From NCBI GenBank assembly GCA_004376385.1, contig SOJY01000205.1:1-5655 (forward strand): a DNA stretch of 5,655 nucleotides, written 5' to 3'. This document shows, piece by piece, positions 1 through 4,811 of this stretch. This stretch comes from Candidatus Bathyarchaeum sp. (lineage in GTDB: Archaea > Thermoproteota > Bathyarchaeia > Bathyarchaeales > Bathyarchaeaceae). Made by a program: the position numbers and the translations under genes. The notes below the pieces were generated by a model. The model was not told the origin of the DNA, did no database searches, and worked only from the letters and a program-made list of their open reading frames with translations. Numbering within the stretch: the first letter of the stretch is position 1; each line of letters begins with the position of its first letter.

Positions 1-57
1 AGTGGAACAGAATTAAGGGAGAAACTAGACTGGAATGAAGCTAATAAAGAGAACTGA
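1..57 (+). CDS. C-terminal tail of a gene entering from the left, possibly a nucleotidyltransferase (partial)
   Basis: Reading from base 1 gives 18 codons, SGTELREKLDWNEANKEN, then TGA at 55-57. The 5' part lies outside the window. SGTELR followed by a basic/leucine stretch resembles the ISGTxxR signature near the C-terminus of the adenylyl/cytidylyltransferase (HIGH-type nucleotidyltransferase) superfamily, which includes NMN adenylyltransferase and ATP sulfurylase. That family link is inference from a very short piece. The tail overlaps the start of the cupin gene by 23 bases, in keeping with the overlapping style of the locus, so the two are probably cotranscribed. The other two plus-strand frames are closed here, by TAA at 14-16 and TAG at 26-28 in the cupin's own frame. 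It could also be chance reading, since 18 open codons are weak evidence. Confidence 0.4.
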   Translation, partial: SGTELREKLDWNEANKEN

Positions 58-382
58 TTGGAATCTTGAGAAGAGACGTACCTACTTCAGGTACAGAATC
101 TTCTCTAAGGAAGATCTAGATCTAGAAGGATGTGTTCTCCAAATCGTTGTATTCAAGAGTGGACAGAACATATTGAATCATTACCATCAAGGAATGACAG
201 AAACATACATCATATTGGGAGGATGTGGCACAGTCACCGTTAATGACGTTGAGATGCAACTTGAAAAGGACGACATTTTGCTAATAGAGAAAGGCGATTG
301 GCACTCAATAAAGAACGATGGAGACGAAGACTTCATCATTGCGATAAGCAAATATAACATTGACGACACGTTTCTATGGTGA
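35..382 (+). CDS. Small single-domain cupin protein
   Basis: This 115-residue cytoplasmic-looking protein is one cupin beta-barrel. Cupin motif 1, G(X)5HXH(X)4E(X)6G, is complete: G43, H49, H51, E56, G63. Motif 2 is visible as EKGDWHSIKN at 85-94, with metal-ligand candidate H90 and the usual N94, although glutamate replaces the common proline of PxG. All four expected metal ligands (H49, H51, E56, H90) are present, so a metal-binding enzyme or small-molecule binder is likely. Single-domain cupins include sugar isomerases, epimerases and dioxygenases, and the sequence does not choose between them. ATG at 35 is the first start after an in-frame TAG at 26-28; a GGGAG about 13 bases upstream is a weak ribosome site. 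It overlaps the preceding partial gene by 23 bases and runs tail to tail into the minus-strand cluster. Arginine is mostly AGA/AGG. The glycan-gene context hints at a sugar substrate. Confidence 0.85.
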   Translation: MKLIKRTDWNLEKRRTYFRYRIFSKEDLDLEGCVLQIVVFKSGQNILNHYHQGMTETYIILGGCGTVTVNDVEMQLEKDDILLIEKGDWHSIKNDGDEDFIIAISKYNIDDTFLW

Positions 383-880
383 TTTTAGATGTGGGGTTCT
401 CCAATCTGCCCCACCATACAAGCTTGGGGGATAAAAATATTCAAGGTAATCCCCGATGGGATGCGGAATATTATAGATTTCATTGTTGTATATAACGTAA
501 TCAAATCTGTGTAAGAAACGTAACTGACTAAAAGTAGGTATATCAGGATACTCGAATGTCCATCTAATACAGATTAAAATATCAGCATTGTGTGCCCACC
601 AGTGTTCTTGACCCGCAAGATCAACAGGATTAGGACACTTGAACCCTGCTTTTAACAGTTTTTCTTTAACAAACCGTTTTTCTTCAGGGGTACATTCTTT
701 ATGATCTGACAAAATTCCTATGTCGATGTCATTATCTTTTTCGATGAAAGCTACGTCTCGATAGAGTCCTAAGCAGGTTCCACGTAACAAAACAAGGTTA
801 AAAGAACACCCCTCAACTGTAGACTTCAATAACCTCAGAACCGCATCAGCTTTCTCTTTAACATCACAAGGATTAACCAT
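374..880 (-). CDS. LicD/fukutin-like nucleotidyltransferase-fold phosphotransferase, short form
   Basis: The 168-residue product has the LicD signature. RGTCLGLYRD at 33-42 is followed by EKDNDIDIGI at 47-56, matching the family pattern GTLLGxxR...(D)xDxDI, with candidate metal-binding residues D49, D51 and D53. The C-terminal part has the pattern expected near the end of the family domain: IPHPIGDYLEYFYP at 138-151, then YGG, then DWRTP at 159-163. LicD proteins transfer phosphorylcholine, and fukutin-type relatives transfer ribitol-phosphate, from a CDP-activated donor to glycans; donor and acceptor here are unknown. It is short compared with typical bacterial LicD of about 260-280 residues, but the core motifs are in order and nothing looks broken. 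No signal peptide or membrane segment is seen. ATG at 880 overlaps the end of the upstream methyltransferase gene by 8 bases, with GGTGGG six bases upstream of it. It is the last gene of the minus-strand run, so it may add the final substituent. Confidence 0.78.
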   Translation of the reverse strand: MVNPCDVKEKADAVLRLLKSTVEGCSFNLVLLRGTCLGLYRDVAFIEKDNDIDIGILSDHKECTPEEKRFVKEKLLKAGFKCPNPVDLAGQEHWWAHNADILICIRWTFEYPDIPTFSQLRFLHRFDYVIYNNEIYNIPHPIGDYLEYFYPPSLYGGADWRTPHLKSP

Positions 881-1436
881 TTATTACCCACCAGTCCCAA
901 CCCTGACTCTTTAATACTCCATGAACCATAAATTTGCCGTTATTCGCGCCATAACGTTTAATCTGTTTTGCTTCACAAAACTCTTTAATCGCTCTTTCAA
1001 TACCCAAGTCACCTGCATCATGTCCTCCAATAACTCCACCCTTCTTCACAAGTTGCCCAGCTAATGTCAGGTCTTTTATAACATGTTCATAAGCATGATT
1101 CCCATCAATGTAAACAAAATCTAATGGCTCTGGTATATCTTCGATGGTGCATTCTTCAAACTGCTTGTAAATCCACCGAGTTCTATTGTTGAATGGAGAC
1201 AATTTATTCTTCCCTGCTGTTTTTATAGCTTCAGAAATCTTTTGTTTTGCCCCTTCCTTGTGGACTTCCCATATGCTACCCTTCAGGTATGGATCTACAA
1301 GATAAAGCATCCTTACGTTAGGCATCTTCTGAAGAATATTTATAGCATGAATTCCATTGCTGACACCTACTTCAGCGCCTACAAGAATTTGGTTTCCAAA
1401 CCTTTCTTTTACAGCATCCATAGTTTTTCGCATCAT
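873..1436 (-). CDS. Class I SAM-dependent methyltransferase, Methyltransf_24 type (copy 2)
   Basis: The 187-residue product is a single Rossmann-like methyltransferase domain. Residues 20-28 (GAEVGVSNG) form the SAM-binding glycine loop, LYLVDPY at 44-50 gives the acidic residue D48 after strand 2, and YIDGNHAYEHV at 109-119 with GGHD at 137-140 are typical of the Methyltransf_24 family. The acidic/His residues D111, H114, H139 and D140 could bind a metal, as in sugar O-methyltransferases of the macrocin type; this is inference. It is paralogous to the protein encoded at 3247-3792, roughly 40% identical by hand, and both end in DWW-x-I-N. Two consecutive ATGs (1436 and 1433) follow the upstream nucleotidyltransferase: the first gives an ATGA 4-base overlap, the second a TGATG 1-base overlap like the one before the paralog. 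No strong Shine-Dalgarno is visible, so initiation probably depends on coupling. Likely role is methylation of a sugar or glycan precursor; the substrate is unknown. Confidence 0.85.
   Translation of the reverse strand: MMRKTMDAVKERFGNQILVGAEVGVSNGIHAINILQKMPNVRMLYLVDPYLKGSIWEVHKEGAKQKISEAIKTAGKNKLSPFNNRTRWIYKQFEECTIEDIPEPLDFVYIDGNHAYEHVIKDLTLAGQLVKKGGVIGGHDAGDLGIERAIKEFCEAKQIKRYGANNGKFMVHGVLKSQGWDWWVING
887..892 (-). promoter_or_regulatory. Shine-Dalgarno-like GGTGGG for the LicD-like gene
   Basis: GGTGGG on the minus strand lies six bases before ATG 880 and is formed by the codons for the final Trp-Val of the preceding methyltransferase. GGTG-core sites are common in archaea but also occur in bacteria, so this is only a mild hint about the host. 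Confidence 0.45.
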
Positions 1437-1840
1437 ATTACATTACTCAATTTCATAAACCACTTTTTTCCTATATATTTAGGAGGCAAAGGAGGAACAG
1501 GATCAATTCCTAAAGTAATATCCAACGTTATTTCTTTCCCTTTGTGTTCTCCTTCTTGGATAATCTCTATTATAGGCGATGGAATATTATAAACTCCCTT
1601 ATGAAGAACCCTTTTGTCTGCCCAAAGACCTCCCTCTAATGCAACTAAGCCTCTATGTTTTTCATCAAGTTGCACATAAATGTCTATGTCACTATAAGGC
1701 TTACAGGTTCCAGTAACTCGACTTTTAAACACAAAAATTTCTTCAGCAACTAGACCGTCACGATTCAAAAACTCTTCTACAGACTCACGAATTTTCTTTT
1801 TGTTCCGTTTCACAACTTCAAGGCAAATTCGGCTCGACAT
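1433..1840 (-). CDS. Small MNT-like nucleotidyltransferase-domain protein with KS instead of GS
   Basis: The 135-residue product matches the minimal nucleotidyltransferase (Pol beta-like) fold. FVFKSRVTGTCKPYSDIDIYV spans 37-56, with D51 and D53 as the two metal-binding aspartates and D107 in ITLDITLG as the likely third carboxylate. The usual glycine of the GS motif is lysine (K39-S40), which may weaken or change nucleotide binding. Known relatives include antitoxin-type MNT proteins, kanamycin nucleotidyltransferase and other NMP-transferring enzymes. No HEPN toxin partner is adjacent, so a toxin-antitoxin role is not supported, and a role in the glycan pathway is more natural. The C-terminus is proline-rich (PVPPLPPKYIGKKW at 114-127). 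ATG at 1840 lies 8 bases after GGAAGTGAT (1849-1857) and also close to GAGGA (1843-1847). It overlaps the preceding gene by 23 bases, the longest overlap in the run. Confidence 0.75.
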   Translation of the reverse strand: MSSRICLEVVKRNKKKIRESVEEFLNRDGLVAEEIFVFKSRVTGTCKPYSDIDIYVQLDEKHRGLVALEGGLWADKRVLHKGVYNIPSPIIEIIQEGEHKGKEITLDITLGIDPVPPLPPKYIGKKWFMKLSNVI

Positions 1841-2486
1841 AATCCTCTATCACTTCCTCTATATATGTTGAAAAATCTTTATATCTCCACTCTCGTAAAT
1901 AATTTGGAAGATATTTACTGTAGCTATCTGGCAACGTTTCTGCCTTAAAAAGAGCATATTTTAACCCAAACGTATCCTGCGTAGGCTTAGTCTGATCAAA
2001 GAAATGAAAGCTTACCCCAGCCTTTAAGATACCAAGTTGCCGTAGCAACTGAAGACCTATTTTATTCTGCTGTAACTGCTCCTTTATAGTTATGCGATTT
2101 CCGTTTCCCCACCATCCAGACTTAAAGTATTGCTGCACCAAAACATGTTCTCCCTCTTGAACTGCTCTTGGATGAGGCTCTAAACAAAAATGCCCTCGAA
2201 TGTAAGTATTTAACGGCTGGGTCCCCCATTTTTTATGTATCGCTCCATGCTTTCCATCTTGGCTATAAGTTCCTAGAAGAATCTCATATCTAGGAGTCCA
2301 ATCTGGGGTTTCCGGGGTATCCCAATAAAATGGGTACAATGGCACTTCTCCTTTGAAAATAACATCTGGAAGTGGAATTTTTGTGGAAAGCATCCAAATA
2401 TCTATTCTATCATCTGAGTCCTTAAATTTCATGTTGAACGGAAATTCGCCCTCTAGAAGATGCTTCTGAGGAAAAACAACCTCCAT
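1818..2486 (-). CDS. Unrecognised 222-residue protein, aromatic-rich
   Basis: I do not recognise this protein. It is 222 residues, soluble by eye, without a signal peptide or membrane segment. It is rich in aromatics and prolines, especially in PLYPFYWDTPETPDWTPRYE (49-68) and QQYFKSGWWGNGNR (118-131). An acidic run KDSDDRIDIWML at 22-33 is faintly like the D-x-D and IDIF strands of LicD-type nucleotidyltransferases, but the GTxLGxxR motif is absent, so I do not assign that family. The C-terminus (190-222) looks helical and charged. The gene is real by context: it starts in a TAATG overlap with the preceding methyltransferase, and an excellent GGGAGG (2494-2499) sits seven bases before the ATG. 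Codon use looks like its neighbours. Its place between a methyltransferase and a nucleotidyltransferase suggests it serves the same pathway, either as an enzyme of an undescribed family or as an accessory protein. Confidence 0.8.
   Translation of the reverse strand: MEVVFPQKHLLEGEFPFNMKFKDSDDRIDIWMLSTKIPLPDVIFKGEVPLYPFYWDTPETPDWTPRYEILLGTYSQDGKHGAIHKKWGTQPLNTYIRGHFCLEPHPRAVQEGEHVLVQQYFKSGWWGNGNRITIKEQLQQNKIGLQLLRQLGILKAGVSFHFFDQTKPTQDTFGLKYALFKAETLPDSYSKYLPNYLREWRYKDFSTYIEEVIEDYVEPNLP
1849..1857 (-). promoter_or_regulatory. Shine-Dalgarno-like site for the nucleotidyltransferase gene
   Basis: GGAAGTGAT on the minus strand differs by one base from the ideal GGAGGTGAT anti-16S complement and lies eight bases before ATG 1840. 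A second, closer GAGGA at 1843-1847 also exists. Both lie within the coding end of the 222-residue protein gene. Confidence 0.55.
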
Positions 2487-3265
2487 TAATTATCCTCCCA
2501 TGGTTTGTACGGTTTTCCCCTCTTGTATAACCGTTTTCTGAATTGAAGCCACATTACTGGCTCATTCACAAGCCCACAACTACGTTCTGAAATAGTGAGA
2601 TAAAAACCGTTTGCCTCAAAAAACTTTATGACGCTTTTTCCTTGATCAAGAATGTTGGTTCCTAACATATATTTTGCTACATGAAAATCGTTTTCGTGCC
2701 CCGAATCTGGATAAGGCAAAATAACAAACAACCGCCCTTTGGGTTTAATCACTCTCCAAAACTCTTGTAACAGCTTCGCGGGATAATATGAATGTTCAAT
2801 CGTGTGAAATGAAGTTACACAATCAAAAGCCTCATCTTTAAATGGCACCCAATGCATGTCTGCTTTCACGCCTCCATATGCAACATTAGCATTTTTTGTT
2901 GTTATCACAAATTTGGAGCTTAATTCTATTCCAGCCACATTCTTGAATCCCATTTTCCTTAATTCTTGCATTTGTCCCCCTCCTCCACAAGCACAATCTA
3001 AAATAGATTTATTCCTTTCAACATTCTTAAATTTATCTAGGGTAAACCGAGTATTATCAATCATTTTCTTTTCTGGAGGTTTTATGTCTGATTTATGCAC
3101 TTCAATTTTGATGGGTTCAACTTTGGGTTCTAGATGCTTCGCCAATGGTATTATCTTATCTGGAACATACGACTCTTCAATTTGGTTTCGAACATAATCT
3201 AAGTAGTTTGGGATAAGATCGCTTGGCTTTTTAACCTTGTAGTATGTCAATTGATGAACCACCAA
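2486..3265 (-). CDS. Class I SAM-dependent methyltransferase, Methyltransf_11 type
   Basis: This product of up to 259 residues has a clear SAM methyltransferase core. Motif I is ILDCACGGGG at 88-97, the ribose-binding acidic residue is E114 in GIELS, ADMHWVPF at 136-142 leads to FDCVTSFHTIEH at 147-158, and WRVIKPKGRLFVILP at 170-184 forms the usual post-core strand. An 85-residue N-terminal extension, charged and proline-bearing (KVEPIKIEVHKSDIKPPEKK, 48-67), is not part of the core. The start is uncertain. There is no early ATG, and candidates are TTG at 3265, GTG at 3262 (GAGG four bases upstream) and TTG at 3250 (GGTGG eight bases upstream, giving a TTGA 4-base overlap with the preceding stop). 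An ATG at 3064 would leave only the core domain but has no ribosome site. In a glycan cluster it may methylate a sugar or lipid; the family is too broad to name a substrate. It is unrelated to the two Methyltransf_24 proteins beyond the shared fold. Confidence 0.85.
   Translation of the reverse strand: MVVHQLTYYKVKKPSDLIPNYLDYVRNQIEESYVPDKIIPLAKHLEPKVEPIKIEVHKSDIKPPEKKMIDNTRFTLDKFKNVERNKSILDCACGGGGQMQELRKMGFKNVAGIELSSKFVITTKNANVAYGGVKADMHWVPFKDEAFDCVTSFHTIEHSYYPAKLLQEFWRVIKPKGRLFVILPYPDSGHENDFHVAKYMLGTNILDQGKSVIKFFEANGFYLTISERSCGLVNEPVMWLQFRKRLYKRGKPYKPWEDN
2494..2499 (-). promoter_or_regulatory. Strong Shine-Dalgarno for the 222-residue protein gene
   Basis: GGGAGG on the minus strand ends seven bases before ATG 2486 and lies inside the last codons of the preceding methyltransferase gene. 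Together with the TAATG junction it makes this start certain, and supports the reality of the unrecognised gene. Confidence 0.8.
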
Positions 3266-3792
3266 TCCTCATATTCATGACTGAAAACTATATCGTGTTT
3301 TTTGCAGTAATCATTAACGGCTCTGCAAACTTCCAAAGAATCTTGCGAATAAGAACTTGGACGAAAATCGTGACCCGAAACAACACCCCCCTTCTTCACG
3401 AGTTTTCTAGCCAACTCTATATCTCTGAATACAAAATCGTAATCGTGGTTGCCATCAATGTAAATAAAATCTAACGGCTCAACATCCTCACAGGCACACT
3501 CCTCAAAACATTTGAAGACCCAAATTATCCTATCTTCAAAATAAGTCAACAATCTTTTTGCCTTGTTTTTTGTTATTTCTAGGTCTTCTGGCCAAAAACG
3601 TCGATCCTTCGCCTTGGTGCTAGTCCACTTAGGATAATGCTGATACGGATCTATAAGATACAGCAATCTAAGGTTCGGCATACATTTGAGGGTACGCAAC
3701 GCATTTGTTCCTATAGCAACTCCAACTTCAGCACCTACGACACTTTGGTTTTTGAACATTTTTCTAACAAAAACAAGCGCCTTCCTTTCCAT
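3247..3792 (-). CDS. Class I SAM-dependent methyltransferase, Methyltransf_24 type (copy 1)
   Basis: The 181-residue product is a compact methyltransferase. It has the glycine loop GAEVGVAIG at 20-28, LYLIDPY at 44-50 with D48, YIDGNHDYDFV at 111-121, and SGHD at 139-142. D113, H116, H141 and D142 are candidate catalytic or metal-binding residues, as in sugar O-methyltransferases of related families (inference). It is a paralog of the protein encoded at 873-1436; the blocks around EPLDFxYIDGNH and LVKKGGV are nearly identical, while the middle (51-90) and the stretch before the shared C-terminal DWW differ, which may reflect different acceptors. I chose ATG at 3792, not the in-frame TTG at 3795. 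The ATG forms a TGATG one-base overlap with the glycosyltransferase stop and has GAGGAG (3801-3806) eight bases upstream. It directly follows the two glycosyltransferases, so the sugar they add is an attractive, unproven substrate. Confidence 0.85.
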   Translation of the reverse strand: MERKALVFVRKMFKNQSVVGAEVGVAIGTNALRTLKCMPNLRLLYLIDPYQHYPKWTSTKAKDRRFWPEDLEITKNKAKRLLTYFEDRIIWVFKCFEECACEDVEPLDFIYIDGNHDYDFVFRDIELARKLVKKGGVVSGHDFRPSSYSQDSLEVCRAVNDYCKKHDIVFSHEYEDWWFIN

Positions 3793-4811
3793 CAATACAA
3801 CTCCTCTAGCTTTTGTGTTCGCATTTCACGCAAATTAAACTGTGGATTATTTCGGAAACGATTTTTCTCTTTGAAAAGCAGGTTTTGAACATACTTTTCA
3901 TTGCTAAAATGCATTTTCCCATCCATAAGCATCAACTCATTGTTTGTGAAATCGAAAATCGTGTTCATGCCCTTATGATGCTCATCGCTGACATGAATAA
4001 CATAACAGTTCTTATCCAGCAACAACTTAGCACCTGCCCTCTGCAAACAAATAGTAGTGAAACTATCCTCGCTTCCCATCTGACCACAAAACTCTTCGGG
4101 AAAACCATTAATCTTAAGAACATACTCTGTTCGGATGCTCATATTTGTTCCATAAAGCCAACCAACAGGAAGTATATTATATTCAACATTTTTTCCTGAC
4201 TCAAAATCTGGAACCATAATCACGTTTTTATTGTAATCCTCGCGGTAATCCTTTATGAAAGTTTTTTTTCCATTCTTCTCTACATGAGGACAAGGCTTAT
4301 TTGCAACCTGACACGGACCACACCTATCATCCTCTCTTTGTTTTGGTGCCCAATTCAAGTGCCCCACCTCTTCGTATCGTCCACGATACTCTTCTAACGC
4401 TTTAGGAGAATAAGTGCCATGAGACATTCCCGCCATACCATCAAATCCAGCATCAAAAACTTTAACATGGCGACTAATCCAATCTGGAGGAAACCAACTA
4501 TTATCATCATGCCAAATCATGAGGCGACCTTGAGAATGAATTACACCCGTATTTCGTGCAGAGGAAAGACCTGGGCGAGTTCCAAACCTTTCCTCGTCAC
4601 TGTGGAACCATGGTTTATCTTTCACGTAAACTATTGGAAAAGAGTAGTCTTTAAACAACTTCTCAACCTCAGCCTTTCGTTTGTTATAGAGCGCATCGGT
4701 GATAACATACTCGAAATCAGTAAATTTTTGTTTCTCTAGGCTATCCAACATTTGTTTCCATCTTGGGACTGGACGAATTGTACACATGTTAACGCTTACA
4801 AGAGGCTCCAT
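3792..4811 (-). CDS. Family 2-type (GT-A fold) glycosyltransferase with CX2CX6CXH insertion (GT-B)
   Basis: The 339-residue product has the GT2 opening strand LVSVNMCTIRPVPRWKQMLDSL (beginning at residue 4). RPGLSSARNTGV at 79-90 precedes the metal/nucleotide-sugar motif HDD at 101-103, and DWISRHV follows. MGSEDSF at 245-251 carries the ED pair expected of the catalytic-base region, and H273, H278 and H279 in HVSDEHH may be the C-terminal metal ligands. A segment between the donor and acceptor halves contains C164, C167, C174 and H176, shared with the neighbouring copy, and could bind zinc. No transmembrane segment is visible, so it probably acts in the cytoplasm on a lipid-linked or soluble acceptor. 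The C-terminal tail RFRNNPQFNLREMR (318-331) is identical in the upstream copy. ATG at 4811 overlaps the upstream TAA by one base (TAATG). It likely transfers a sugar from a nucleotide-sugar donor; donor and linkage cannot be read from sequence. Confidence 0.88.
   Translation of the reverse strand: MEPLVSVNMCTIRPVPRWKQMLDSLEKQKFTDFEYVITDALYNKRKAEVEKLFKDYSFPIVYVKDKPWFHSDEERFGTRPGLSSARNTGVIHSQGRLMIWHDDNSWFPPDWISRHVKVFDAGFDGMAGMSHGTYSPKALEEYRGRYEEVGHLNWAPKQREDDRCGPCQVANKPCPHVEKNGKKTFIKDYREDYNKNVIMVPDFESGKNVEYNILPVGWLYGTNMSIRTEYVLKINGFPEEFCGQMGSEDSFTTICLQRAGAKLLLDKNCYVIHVSDEHHKGMNTIFDFTNNELMLMDGKMHFSNEKYVQNLLFKEKNRFRNNPQFNLREMRTQKLEELY
3801..3806 (-). promoter_or_regulatory. Shine-Dalgarno that decides the ATG 3792 start
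   Basis: GAGGAG on the minus strand lies eight bases before ATG 3792. It is made by the codons for the two glutamates of the glycosyltransferase C-terminus (EELY). The equivalent end of GT-A carries the related AAGGGG upstream of ATG 4811, so this ribosome site was probably carried along in the duplication. Confidence 0.7.
3834..3857. repeat. 24-base exact copy shared with 4856-4879 (GT duplication)
   Basis: These 24 bases, starting attaaactgtggattatttc, occur again without change at 4856-4879, about 1022 bases away. They encode part of the shared RNNPQFNL tail of the two glycosyltransferases. They are a remnant of the tandem gene duplication and not a mobile-element repeat. Confidence 0.85.
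4084..4136. repeat. 53-base block nearly identical to 5103-5155 (GT duplication)
   Basis: By direct alignment 50 of 53 bases match between this block and 5103-5155. It encodes IRTE-x-VLKINGFPEEFCG in both glycosyltransferases. The identity extends to most third codon positions, which is higher than expected from about 60% protein identity overall. Confidence 0.85.

Noticed and set aside
1242..1592. Plus-strand open frame crossing a methyltransferase/nucleotidyltransferase junction
   Set aside because: It spans two convincing minus-strand genes and shows no recognisable motif; it is a shadow.
1433..1840. MNT/HEPN toxin-antitoxin pair
   Set aside because: The nucleotidyltransferase has no neighbouring HEPN protein; the adjacent products are an unrecognised 222-residue protein and a SAM methyltransferase.
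2486..3064. Start of the Methyltransf_11 gene at the first ATG (3064)
   Set aside because: No ribosome site precedes it, and it would leave an unexplained gap of about 180 bases in an otherwise gapless gene run.
3813..4199. Long plus-strand open frame opposite the GT-B gene
   Set aside because: It lies wholly inside a well-supported glycosyltransferase gene, encodes a low-complexity sequence without domains, and lacks a ribosome site.
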